From PALSA-911 sp043742865 (lineage in GTDB: Bacteria; Pseudomonadota; Alphaproteobacteria; Acetobacterales; Acetobacteraceae), in the NCBI GenBank assembly GCA_043742865.1, contig JAYTXR010000039.1, positions 1 through 14,643 on the forward strand: a stretch of DNA of 14,643 nt, given 5' to 3'. The notes under the pieces are model-generated. The model searched no databases, was not told the origin of the DNA, and saw nothing but the letters and a program-made list of their open reading frames with translations. This document shows, one piece after another, positions 7,121 to 13,958 of the stretch; position 1 is the first letter of the stretch, and each line of letters opens with the position of its first letter. Both the position numbers and the translations under genes were made by a program.

Positions 7121-9190
7121 TCAGGCGCGCGCCACGGCGGAGCCGTTTATATCCAATCCACCCGCGGCTCCGCCGGGTTCTGATCCACCGGGTTCTGATC
7201 CACCGGGTTCTGATCCACCGGCGAAGCCGTCGGTATTGTGCTCGAATTCCGGAATCAGCCGGCCCAGCAGCGTCAGCGCCAGAACGATTTGCCCATTACG
7301 GCAGGCGATGGCGATTTCCTCAATGGCACGCCCGACGATGGCCGCGTCACCGGTCCGCGGGGTCGCCATCAGCAGGCCGGGATAGCCGGTAGGCACCGGC
7401 GGCTCCTTGCCATGAAAAAGCTCCTCGTACAGCTTCTCGCCGGGGCGCAGGCCGGTGAAGCGGATATCCACATCCTGTTCGGGGCGCAATCCGGCTAGGC
7501 GGATCATCTGGCGGGCCAGATCGACGATCTTGACCGGCTTGCCCATGTCCAGCACGAAGATCCCGCCCTGCTGGAGCATCGCGGACCCGCCGGGGGCCGC
7601 ACCCAGCACGCTGGCCTGCAGCACCAGCCCGACCGCTTCGCGCACGGTCATGAAATAGCGCTGCATGTCCGGATGGGTGACGGTCAGCGGGCCGCCCCGT
7701 TCCAACTGGCGCTGGAACAGCGGCACCACCGAGCCGGTGCTGCCCAGCACGTTGCCGAACCGCACGGTCACGCAGCGCATGCCGGCGCCAGAGTGGCGCG
7801 CCGCCACGTCCAGGGCCTGGCAATACATCTCGGCCAGGCGCTTGGAGGCGCCCATGACACTGGTGGGGTTAACCGCCTTGTCGGTAGAAATGAACACCAT
7901 CGCCAGCGCCCCGGTGGCGCGCGCGGCGTCGGCCACGTGGCGGGTGCCGGCGCAATTGGTCAGCAGGCCCTCCAGCGGGTTGGCCTCGACGATCGGCACA
8001 TGCTTCAAGGCCGCGGCGTGAAACACCAGCTCCGGGCGCAAAGCCTCGAACACCGCACGGATGCGCGCCTCGTCGCGGATATCCGCGATCAGCGTCTTGC
8101 GCTGCAACGCGGGATGGGTTTCCGCCAGTTCCAGGTCGACCTGCCACAGCGCGTATTCGCCGTTATCCAGCAGCACCAGCAGGTCGGGTCCGAAGGCGGC
8201 CACCTGGCGCGCCAGTTCCGAGCCGATGGTGCCGCCCGCACCGGTCACGATCACCCGCCGCCCCTGGATCAGCCGCGCCATGCCGTCGCGGTCCAGCGGC
8301 ACCTGCGCGCGGTTCAGCAGGTCCTCGATCGCCACCGGCTTCAGTTGCAGCCGGGCCGGCTGATCCTGGGTGGCCGTCGCAGGGTGCAGGGCGGTCGGGC
8401 GCGGTGCCCGGCGCACCGTCAGCCCGTGCGCCTGCGCCTCGTCGATCAGTTTGCCCAGCGGCGCCCCGGACAGGTCCGGCGAGGCGATCACCAGCATGCC
8501 GGGCAGCCTTTCCTCGGCCTTCAACCGCTCCAGCACCGCCCGCAGATCGTCCGAGGAGCCCAATATCGGGTGGCCCTGGATCCGCCGTCCGGTCTGGCGC
8601 GAGCCCAGCGCCAGCAGCCCGGCCACGCGCACGCTGGGTCGGCGTTGCTGGGCAACGGCGCGCAGGAAAAGATCGGCATCCTCGCCCGAGCCGACCACCA
8701 GGACCCACTCGGCGTCGCTGTCCGGGTCATCCGCGCCCGCCCGGCTGGCGCCGAACTGCAACCGGCGATAGATCACCCGCGGCGCCCCGAGCAGCACGAT
8801 CAGGGCGAAGCCATGCACCACGGGCAAAGCCGGATTGGCCGGCGCGATGCCCGCGGCGGCCATCAGCAGCGCCAGCAGCAAGGCGGCGCCGATCGCGCAG
8901 CCGACCACGCCGATCAGGTCGCCCAGGCCGGCGAAGCGCCAATATTGCAGCGAAAGTCCGAACGGCAGCCCGGCCAGCAGCACCGCACCGACCCCGCCGG
9001 GGATCAGCCAGAGCGGATACAGCCAGGCACCGGCCGGATCGGCGATCCAGCGCGCCAGCGGCACAGCCAGCGCGGCCAGCGTGCCGTCGAGCACGATGTT
9101 GATGGCGATGCGGACCAAAGGGCGAGAAGCCAGGGGGCGGGAAGCGGGCATTGCGATTGCCGTCATAGCCCAGTAGGCCGGATGCGGCAT
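7121..9190 (-). CDS. Membrane-anchored NDP-sugar 4,6-dehydratase (WbpM/PglF/CapD-like)
   Basis: A 689-residue inner-membrane protein. Four hydrophobic segments occupy about residues 25-140. A degenerate Rossmann-like domain follows, then the catalytic short-chain-dehydrogenase domain with VTGAGGTIGSEL (about 315-326), LKHVPIVEANPLEG, and STDKAVNPTSVMGASKR, where M446 and K450 form the S/M-K catalytic pattern of this family. RFGNVLGSTGSVVPLF and PGEKLYEELF are also present. Such enzymes convert UDP-GlcNAc to UDP-4-keto-6-deoxy-GlcNAc, the first step to bacillosamine, QuiNAc or FucNAc. The start is uncertain: ATG 9190 has AGG 8 bases upstream, ATGs at 9196, 9166 and 9151 are alternatives, and the frame stays open further upstream through non-coding-looking repeats. 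The C-terminus carries an odd GGSEP tandem repeat. It is the first gene of the operon with the aminotransferase. Confidence 0.9.
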   Translation of the reverse strand: MPHPAYWAMTAIAMPASRPLASRPLVRIAINIVLDGTLAALAVPLARWIADPAGAWLYPLWLIPGGVGAVLLAGLPFGLSLQYWRFAGLGDLIGVVGCAIGAALLLALLMAAAGIAPANPALPVVHGFALIVLLGAPRVIYRRLQFGASRAGADDPDSDAEWVLVVGSGEDADLFLRAVAQQRRPSVRVAGLLALGSRQTGRRIQGHPILGSSDDLRAVLERLKAEERLPGMLVIASPDLSGAPLGKLIDEAQAHGLTVRRAPRPTALHPATATQDQPARLQLKPVAIEDLLNRAQVPLDRDGMARLIQGRRVIVTGAGGTIGSELARQVAAFGPDLLVLLDNGEYALWQVDLELAETHPALQRKTLIADIRDEARIRAVFEALRPELVFHAAALKHVPIVEANPLEGLLTNCAGTRHVADAARATGALAMVFISTDKAVNPTSVMGASKRLAEMYCQALDVAARHSGAGMRCVTVRFGNVLGSTGSVVPLFQRQLERGGPLTVTHPDMQRYFMTVREAVGLVLQASVLGAAPGGSAMLQQGGIFVLDMGKPVKIVDLARQMIRLAGLRPEQDVDIRFTGLRPGEKLYEELFHGKEPPVPTGYPGLLMATPRTGDAAIVGRAIEEIAIACRNGQIVLALTLLGRLIPEFEHNTDGFAGGSEPGGSEPGGSEPGGAAGGLDINGSAVARA
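7173..7221 (-). repeat. In-frame 15-bp tandem repeat encoding GGSEP in the dehydratase C-terminus
   Basis: The 15-base unit ccgggttctgatcca is repeated perfectly three times (7173-7187, 7188-7202, 7203-7217), with a further 4 bases of a fourth copy. In the minus-strand gene it encodes (GGSEP)x3 followed by GGAAGG, a flexible acidic tail about 30 residues from the stop codon. The length is a multiple of three, so copy-number change would not shift the frame. Confidence 0.95.
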
Positions 9191-9206
9191 ACCCATTGCC
9201 TGACCC

Positions 9207-9265
9207 GACCATCCGGGCGGGCGAAACCCCGACCATCCGGGCGGACAAACCCCGACCAACGGGCG
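9207..9265. repeat. 23-24 bp tandem repeats in the divergent intergenic region
   Basis: Two nearly identical units starting gaccatccgggcgg lie at 9207-9230 (24 nt) and 9231-9253 (23 nt), and a degenerate partial third at 9254-9265 begins gaccaacgggcg. They fill most of the 94 bp between the dehydratase start and the WecA/WbpL-like gene start. The mixed 24/23 spacing breaks the reading frame, which argues against coding and against extending the dehydratase upstream through them. They could bind a regulator of both operons; no clear -35/-10 pair was found. Confidence 0.85.
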
Positions 9266-9284
9266 TACTAACCAAGGATCGGAA

Positions 9285-10358
9285 ATGACGCTTGCGGCCC
9301 TTCTGCGCCATCTGGCCTTCGCCGGCAGCCTGGCACTGGTTTCGGCGCTGATCGTGCGGGGAATGATCGGGGTCGGCGTCATGGATACGCCGGAGCCGCG
9401 CAAATCCCATTCCCGCCCGACCCCCAAGGGCGGCGGGGTGGGCGTGGTGGTGGCGTTCCTGCTGGGCGTGGCGGTGCTGTACGAGGTGGCGGCGTTCTCC
9501 CGGCTGGCGGACCCGTATTTCCGTGGCGTGATCGCGGCCTCCATCGCCATCGCCGTGGTGGCGTTCCTGGACGATCTGTACGACTGGCCGTTCACGATCA
9601 AGCTCGGCGCCCAGATCATGGCCGCGCTGGCCGCGGTCGGCACCGGGCTGTATGTGCAGGTCTATCGCCTGCCCTATATCGGGCCGCTGGATATCGGCTG
9701 GCTGGGGATCCCGGCGACGCTGGTATGGATCCTGTTCGCCACCAACGCGATGAACTTCATCGACGGGCTGAACGGCCTGGCCGCCGGGGTGGCGCTGATC
9801 GCCTCGGGCTTTCTGTGCCTGATCGCAGCCGGCCAGGGCGGCTGGTTCGTCTATTTCGCCGCGTTGATGCTGGCGGCCGGGCTGCTCGGCTTCCTGCCGT
9901 TCAACTATCCGCGCGCGCGGATCTTCCTGGGCGATGTCGGCAGCCAGTTCTGCGGCTTCGTGCTGGCCATGCTGGCGGTTGCCGCCAGCCGCTTCGATGC
10001 GGTGGAATTATCGTTCCTGATCGTGCCGATGCTGCTGTCGGGCGTGCTGTTCGATGTCGCGTTCACGCTGCTGCGGCGCTTGCTGGCCGGCGAGCGGCTC
10101 ACCGCGGCGCATCGCGGCCATCTGTACCAGCTTGCCGAGCGGTCGGGTCTGCCGGCCGCCTGGGTTACCGCTATCCATTGGGGCTTTGCCGCGCTTGGCG
10201 GCCTGGCCTGCCTGATTTTTATCCATGCCCCAGGCGCCGCCAAGCCGCTCATTCCGCTGCTGCTGATCCCGCCGCAGCTGATTTGGACGGTCTGGGTGCT
10301 GCGCCGCGCCGGCCAGGCTGGACTGCTGGGTTCCACCCTTACCGGGACCGCGTCATGA
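9285..10358 (+). CDS. Undecaprenyl-phosphate sugar-1-phosphate transferase (WecA/WbpL/MraY-like, PNPT family)
   Basis: A 357-residue polytopic inner-membrane enzyme that transfers a HexNAc-1-phosphate from a UDP-sugar to undecaprenyl phosphate, starting a polysaccharide repeat unit. Family motifs are complete: RKSHSRPTPKGGG (39-51), DDLYD (96-100, Mg2+ binding), NAMNFIDGLNGLAAG (154-168), FNYPRARIFLGDVGS (206-220, with D217), and the substrate-recognition loop HRGHLYQ (276-282). It lacks MraY's muramyl-pentapeptide features and its length and motifs suit WbpL/WecA. AAGGA (9274-9278) lies 6 bases before the ATG. It is divergent from the dehydratase/aminotransferase operon, which points to a joint role in making a surface glycan from an amino-deoxy sugar. 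Exact sugar specificity is unknown. Its stop codon overlaps the next gene by 4 bases (ATGA). Confidence 0.93.
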   Translation: MTLAALLRHLAFAGSLALVSALIVRGMIGVGVMDTPEPRKSHSRPTPKGGGVGVVVAFLLGVAVLYEVAAFSRLADPYFRGVIAASIAIAVVAFLDDLYDWPFTIKLGAQIMAALAAVGTGLYVQVYRLPYIGPLDIGWLGIPATLVWILFATNAMNFIDGLNGLAAGVALIASGFLCLIAAGQGGWFVYFAALMLAAGLLGFLPFNYPRARIFLGDVGSQFCGFVLAMLAVAASRFDAVELSFLIVPMLLSGVLFDVAFTLLRRLLAGERLTAAHRGHLYQLAERSGLPAAWVTAIHWGFAALGGLACLIFIHAPGAAKPLIPLLLIPPQLIWTVWVLRRAGQAGLLGSTLTGTAS

Positions 10359-11284
10359 GCCTCCATTCGACCGAAACCGAACAGGCCGAAACCGAACAGG
10401 CGGGCCGCCTGGCCCGGGGCCGGCGCAACTATGCCCGCCAGTACTGGCCGTTCGTGGTGCCGGCCGGCGTGGTCGTCTTCGCGGTGATCCTGTTTCCATG
10501 GCTCTTCACCCTGTTCATGTCGGTGCATGAGTGGAAGGTGACTGGCAGCACCGCGTTCGTCGGGGCCGCCAACTATGTGCATCTGGTGCTGGACGAGCGC
10601 TTCCGGCTCGCGGTGGTACGCACATTGTATTTCACCGCGCTGTCGGTCGCCGCCCCGATGCTGCTGGGCATCGCCGCCGCGGTCTGCTTTCAGAGCAACT
10701 TCTTCTTCCGCGGCATGGCCCGCACCATCTTCATCCTGCCGATGATGGCAACACCGGTGGCCGTGGCGCTGGTCTGGACCATGATGTTCCATCCCCAGCT
10801 GGGGGTGCTGAACTATTTGCTGACCAGCGTCGGCCTGCCGCCCAGCACCTGGGTCTACGATGCCGCCACCGTGATCCCCACTTTGGTGATGGTCGAGACC
10901 TGGCAATGGACGCCGCTGGTCATGCTGATCGTACTCGGCGGTCTGGCCAGTCTGCCGACCGACCCATACGAGGCGGCGATCCTCGACGGCGCCAATGCCT
11001 GGCAGATGTTCCGCCACATAACCTTGCCGCTGTCCTGGCCGTTCATTGTGGTGGCGGCGGTACTGCGGCTGATCGACGCGTTGAAAACATTCGACAGCAT
11101 CTACGTGATCACGCTGGGCGGCCCCGGCACCGCCAGCGAGACGATCAATATCCTGCTGTATCAGACGGCGTTCGCCTATTACGACCTGGGCTACGGCTCG
11201 GCGATGGTGGTGGTGTTTTTCGCGCTGATTCTGCTGATCAGCCTGTTGTTGCTTAACGTCCGCCAGAAGCAGGCATTTCAATGA
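10355..11284 (+). CDS. Carbohydrate ABC transporter permease (MalF-like)
   Basis: A 309-residue inner-membrane permease with about six transmembrane helices (first at about 31-56). The binding-protein-dependent transport signature lies in the cytoplasmic loop at 206-229, EAAILDGANAWQMFRHITLP, the site that contacts the ATPase. The subfamily is the MalF/UgpA type that imports sugars or polyols; the substrate is unknown. The ATG lies inside the stop codon of the preceding transferase gene (ATGA overlap), which suggests translational coupling, and there is no strong ribosome-binding site. The N-terminal tail, about 30 residues and cytosolic, contains a perfect repeated TETEQ-AETEQ. Its own stop overlaps the next permease in the same ATGA fashion. 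No solute-binding protein or ATPase lies nearby. Confidence 0.92.
   Translation: MSLHSTETEQAETEQAGRLARGRRNYARQYWPFVVPAGVVVFAVILFPWLFTLFMSVHEWKVTGSTAFVGAANYVHLVLDERFRLAVVRTLYFTALSVAAPMLLGIAAAVCFQSNFFFRGMARTIFILPMMATPVAVALVWTMMFHPQLGVLNYLLTSVGLPPSTWVYDAATVIPTLVMVETWQWTPLVMLIVLGGLASLPTDPYEAAILDGANAWQMFRHITLPLSWPFIVVAAVLRLIDALKTFDSIYVITLGGPGTASETINILLYQTAFAYYDLGYGSAMVVVFFALILLISLLLLNVRQKQAFQ
10371..10400 (+). repeat. Perfect 15-bp tandem duplication in the MalF-like N-terminus
   Basis: The unit ccgaaaccgaacagg occurs twice back to back (10371-10385 and 10386-10400), in frame, and encodes the repeated ETEQ of the short hydrophilic N-terminal tail before the first membrane helix. It is the second in-frame 15-bp tandem repeat in this locus. 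Confidence 0.95.
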
Positions 11285-12129
11285 AGTCCGTCACGATGAA
11301 CCGGCACATAGCGCGAAAATGGCTCGGCAGGCTCGGGCTCTATCTGTCGGCGCTGATGCTGATCTCACCGGCGCTGCTGGTGTTTCTGTGGATGGCCTCG
11401 CTGGCGTTCAAGAACGAGGTCGACAACATGGCATTTCCGCCGGTGTTTTTGCCCGACCCGCCGACCCTGGCCAATTTCATCGACGTGTTCGAGAAGAACG
11501 ATTTTCTGACCTACACGATCAACTCGGTCATCGTGTCGTTCGGCGCCACTGGCCTGGCTCTGCTGATCGGCGTGCCGGCCGGCTACGGCATCGCCAAAGC
11601 GAAGATGCAGAAGGCCGCGGTATTGATCCTGATCGCCCGGATCACCCCTGGCCTGTCGTTCCTGGTGCCGATGTTCCTGATGTTTCAGTGGTTGGAACTC
11701 ACCGGCACGCTGGCGCCGCTGGTGATCACCCATCTGACGATCACGGTGCCGATCGTGGTCTGGGTGATGATCGGCTTCTTCGAGGGCCTGCCCGGCGAAT
11801 TGGAGGAAGCCGCCCTGGTGGACGGCGCCACGATCTGGCAGGCGTTCCGCTACGTCGCCATGCCGCTGGCGCGGCCGGGGATAACCGTGGCGATGATCCT
11901 GGCGTTCATCTTCAGCTGGAATAATTTTATTTTCGGCGTGGTGCTGGCCGGGCGCAGCACCCGCACCTTGCCGGTCGCGGTCTACAACGTCCTGACATTC
12001 GAGCAGGTCAGCTGGGGCCCGCTGGCGGCGGCGGCACTGGTGGTCACCGCCCCGGTGCTGCTGCTGACCCTGCTGATGCAGAAGGAAATCGTCGCCGGCC
12101 TGACCACCGGCGGGGTCAAGGGCGGGTAG
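11281..12129 (+). CDS. Carbohydrate ABC transporter permease (MalG-like)
   Basis: A 282-residue permease that would pair with the MalF-like protein to form the membrane channel. About six transmembrane helices are visible (first at about 18-40). The EAA loop EEAALVDGATIWQAFRYVAMP spans about 175-195, and the C-terminus VAGLTTGGVKG is the typical ending of MalG/UgpE-type permeases. ATG 11281 overlaps the previous stop (ATGA), so the two are translationally coupled; an ATG at 11296 is an alternative. It is the last gene of its unit: the next gene is convergent, with palindromes in between. The substrate and the partner ATPase are not identifiable here. Confidence 0.92.
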   Translation: MKSVTMNRHIARKWLGRLGLYLSALMLISPALLVFLWMASLAFKNEVDNMAFPPVFLPDPPTLANFIDVFEKNDFLTYTINSVIVSFGATGLALLIGVPAGYGIAKAKMQKAAVLILIARITPGLSFLVPMFLMFQWLELTGTLAPLVITHLTITVPIVVWVMIGFFEGLPGELEEAALVDGATIWQAFRYVAMPLARPGITVAMILAFIFSWNNFIFGVVLAGRSTRTLPVAVYNVLTFEQVSWGPLAAAALVVTAPVLLLTLLMQKEIVAGLTTGGVKGG

Positions 12130-12133
12130 TTTA

Positions 12134-12176
12134 GAGCAATATCGCTTGAGGTTGCTTTAACCGAGCGATATTGCTC
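12134..12176. repeat. Palindromic intergenic element with 13-bp perfect arms
   Basis: gagcaatatcgct (12134-12146) is perfectly inverted at 12164-12176. Inside, ggtt (12150-12153) pairs with aacc (12159-12162) around gcttt. It starts 5 bases after the MalG-like stop codon. No T-run follows on the plus strand, so it is better described as a stem-loop that may protect or end the mRNA 3' end than as a textbook terminator. TAGAGC-type palindromes of this look recur in alphaproteobacterial genomes (from memory). Confidence 0.8.
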
Positions 12177-12179
12177 GTC

Positions 12180-12234
12180 AAAACAAAGAGCTAGCGCAGG
12201 ATAGCTTCGTCTATCTGAAGCTATCCTGCGCTAG
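12180..12234 (-). terminator. Probable intrinsic terminator of the rplY-pth-ychF operon
   Basis: ctagcgcaggatagcttc (12191-12208) and its perfect inverse (12217-12234) form an 18-bp stem with an 8-base loop. Reading leftward, the stem is followed by CTCTTTGTTTTG, a T-rich run. The stem base contains the ychF stop codon (TAG, 12231-12233), so the hairpin starts within the coding end. Confidence 0.75.
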
Positions 12235-13325
12235 ACGTTGAACCGGAACAGCAGCACATCGCCGTCCTTGACCACGTATTCCTTACCTTCCACCCGCATC
12301 TTGCCGGCCTCCTTGGCACCCGCCTCGCCGTTCAGGGCGATGTAATCCTCATAGGCGATGGTCTCGCAGGCGATGAAGCCGCGCTCGAAATCATTGTGGA
12401 TCACCGCCGCCGCCTGCGGCGCCTTGGTGCCGCGCACGATGGTCCAGGCGCGGGTTTCCTTCGGGCCAACGGTGAAATAGGTGACCAGGCCGAGCAGGTC
12501 GTAGCCGGCCCGGATCACCCGATCCAGGCCGCTATCGGACAGGCCCAGACCCTCCAGATACTCCGCCCGGTCCGCTTGCGGCAGCTGGCTGACCTCCGCC
12601 TCGATCGCGGCGGACACCACGACCGCACCCGCGCCCTCGGCGGCGGCGCGCCCGGCCACGCGGGCGGAGAACGCGTTGCCCTCGGCCGCGCCCGCCTCCT
12701 CGACGTTGCAAATATATAGCACCGGCTTGGAGGTCAGCAGCTGCAGCCGCTTCGCAGCCTCCGCCTGACCCGCGGGAATCGCAGTGCGCGCCGGTTCACC
12801 GGCCTGCAACGCCGCCACGATCGGCTCCATCAGCTCGACCGCGGCCATACTCTCCTTGTCGGCGCCGCGAGCCTTCTTCTGCGCCGCGATCAGCCGCTTC
12901 TCCACGCTTTCCAGATCCGCCAGCATCAGTTCGGTCTCGACCGTCTCGGCATCGCGGATCGGATCGACGCTGCCCTCCACATGGGTCACGTCGCCATCCT
13001 CAAAGCACCGCAACACGTGGAGGATCGCATCCACCTCGCGGATATTGGCCAGGAACTGATTGCCCAGCCCCTCCCCTTTCGAGGCGCCGCGCACCAACCC
13101 GGCGATGTCGACGATTTCGAGCGTCGTCGGCACGATGCGCTGGGATTTACCGATTACGGCCAAGGCTTCCAGCCGCGGATCGGGAACCGCCACCCGCCCG
13201 GTGTTCGGCTCGATCGTGCAGAACGGATAATTCGCCGCCTGCGCCGCGGCGGTCGCTGTCAGCGCGTTGAAAAGCGTCGATTTGCCGACATTGGGCAGGC
13301 CGACGATGCCGCAATTGAAACCCAT
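12231..13325 (-). CDS. ychF: Redox-regulated ATPase YchF (OLA1 family)
   Basis: A 364-residue Obg-related P-loop ATPase that binds ribosomes and takes part in stress responses. The G1 motif GLPNVGKST is at 9-17, G3 is VDIAGLVRGASKGEGLGNQFL (72-92), and the G4 position reads NVEE (207-210) instead of NKxD, the family's hallmark for ATP over GTP preference. A central coiled-coil-like helical region (about 120-200) and a C-terminal TGS domain (about 280-363, ending in DGDVLLFRFNV) complete the standard length of about 363. The gene starts 17 bases after pth ends and is the third gene of a leftward rplY-pth-ychF operon, a common arrangement. A GGGGA about 10 bases upstream may serve as a weak ribosome-binding site. 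Confidence 0.97.
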   Translation of the reverse strand: MGFNCGIVGLPNVGKSTLFNALTATAAAQAANYPFCTIEPNTGRVAVPDPRLEALAVIGKSQRIVPTTLEIVDIAGLVRGASKGEGLGNQFLANIREVDAILHVLRCFEDGDVTHVEGSVDPIRDAETVETELMLADLESVEKRLIAAQKKARGADKESMAAVELMEPIVAALQAGEPARTAIPAGQAEAAKRLQLLTSKPVLYICNVEEAGAAEGNAFSARVAGRAAAEGAGAVVVSAAIEAEVSQLPQADRAEYLEGLGLSDSGLDRVIRAGYDLLGLVTYFTVGPKETRAWTIVRGTKAPQAAAVIHNDFERGFIACETIAYEDYIALNGEAGAKEAGKMRVEGKEYVVKDGDVLLFRFNV

Positions 13326-13342
13326 ATGCTTTGCGTCCCCAT

Positions 13343-13921
13343 CTACTTAGCGTCCTGTGTCAGCAACGCAACTTTGGTCATGAAATCTTCCGGCCTGCCG
13401 TCGGCCAGCAGCGGTGCCGCATCGGCCACGCCGTCCAGCAAGGCAATCAGCCAGTCGCGGTCGACCTTGGCGAAATCGCCCAACACGTGGCCGGTCACCC
13501 GGTCCTTGTCCCCGGGATGGCCGATGCCCAGCCGCACCCGCCAATAATCGGGCGTGCCCAGCATCCGGTCCAGGCTGCGCAGGCCGTTATGCCCGGCAGC
13601 ACCGCCGCCGCGCTTCACCCGCATTCTGCCGGGTGCCAGATCCAACTCGTCGTGGAACGCGGTGATCCGCTCCGGCGGGATCTTGAAGAACGCGGCGGCT
13701 GCCTGAACCGACTCGCCGGAGGCGTTCATATAGGTCATCGGCTTCAACGCCAGCACCTTCTCCGTGCCCACCGAGCCCTCGGCCACCAGACCCTTGAAAC
13801 GCTGCCGCCACGGGCTGAACCCGTGGCGGTGCGCGATCACGTCCATCGCCAAAAAGCCGATATTGTGCCGATGGCGAGCCATCCCCGGCTCCGGATTGCC
13901 GAGGCCGACCCATAACAGCAT
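13343..13921 (-). CDS. pth: Peptidyl-tRNA hydrolase
   Basis: A 192-residue cytosolic enzyme that cleaves the ester bond of peptidyl-tRNA released by stalled ribosomes and recycles the tRNA. The catalytic set is present: N9 in VGLGNPE, H19 in RHRHNIGF (catalytic base), N66 in MTYMNASG, D91 in FHDELDLAPG, and H111-N112 in GGAAGHNGL, matching E. coli N10, H20, N68, D93, H113 and N114. The start at 13921 gives the normal family N-terminus; the frame is open 105 bases further upstream into the L25 gene but that extension is an Arg-rich shadow. No strong ribosome-binding site is seen. It lies 37 bases after rplY. Confidence 0.96.
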   Translation of the reverse strand: MLLWVGLGNPEPGMARHRHNIGFLAMDVIAHRHGFSPWRQRFKGLVAEGSVGTEKVLALKPMTYMNASGESVQAAAAFFKIPPERITAFHDELDLAPGRMRVKRGGGAAGHNGLRSLDRMLGTPDYWRVRLGIGHPGDKDRVTGHVLGDFAKVDRDWLIALLDGVADAAPLLADGRPEDFMTKVALLTQDAK

Positions 13922-13958
13922 GGCAACGAACCGTATGCTATCCGGACTGGCCGGAAGG

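Noticed and set aside
5738..7183. Open frame of about 481 codons antisense to the aminotransferase and running through the palindromic element
   Set aside because: Low-complexity His/Arg/Gln-rich translation with no motifs; the opposite strand encodes a clear DegT enzyme with its catalytic lysine.
9207..9265. Possible CRISPR array
   Set aside because: The units are contiguous with no spacers and there are only two and a half of them; no cas genes are present.
7673..9271. Open frame of about 532 codons antisense to the dehydratase
   Set aside because: Shadow of the WbpM-like gene; Gln/His/Arg-rich with no domain.
9261..9284. TACTAA as a -10 box for the WecA/WbpL-like gene
   Set aside because: It is only three bases upstream of the AAGGA and has no -35 at the right distance, so a transcript from it would begin inside the ribosome-binding site.
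9191..9643. Upstream extension of the dehydratase to a start inside the divergent transferase gene
   Set aside because: It would read antisense through the transferase 5' end and through tandem repeats whose spacing is not a multiple of three; the family N-terminus begins with the first membrane helix just after the ATG cluster at 9151-9196.
9905..11281. Open frame of about 458 codons antisense to the transferase and first permease
   Set aside because: It spans two real genes on the other strand and has a His/Gln/Arg-rich, motif-free translation.
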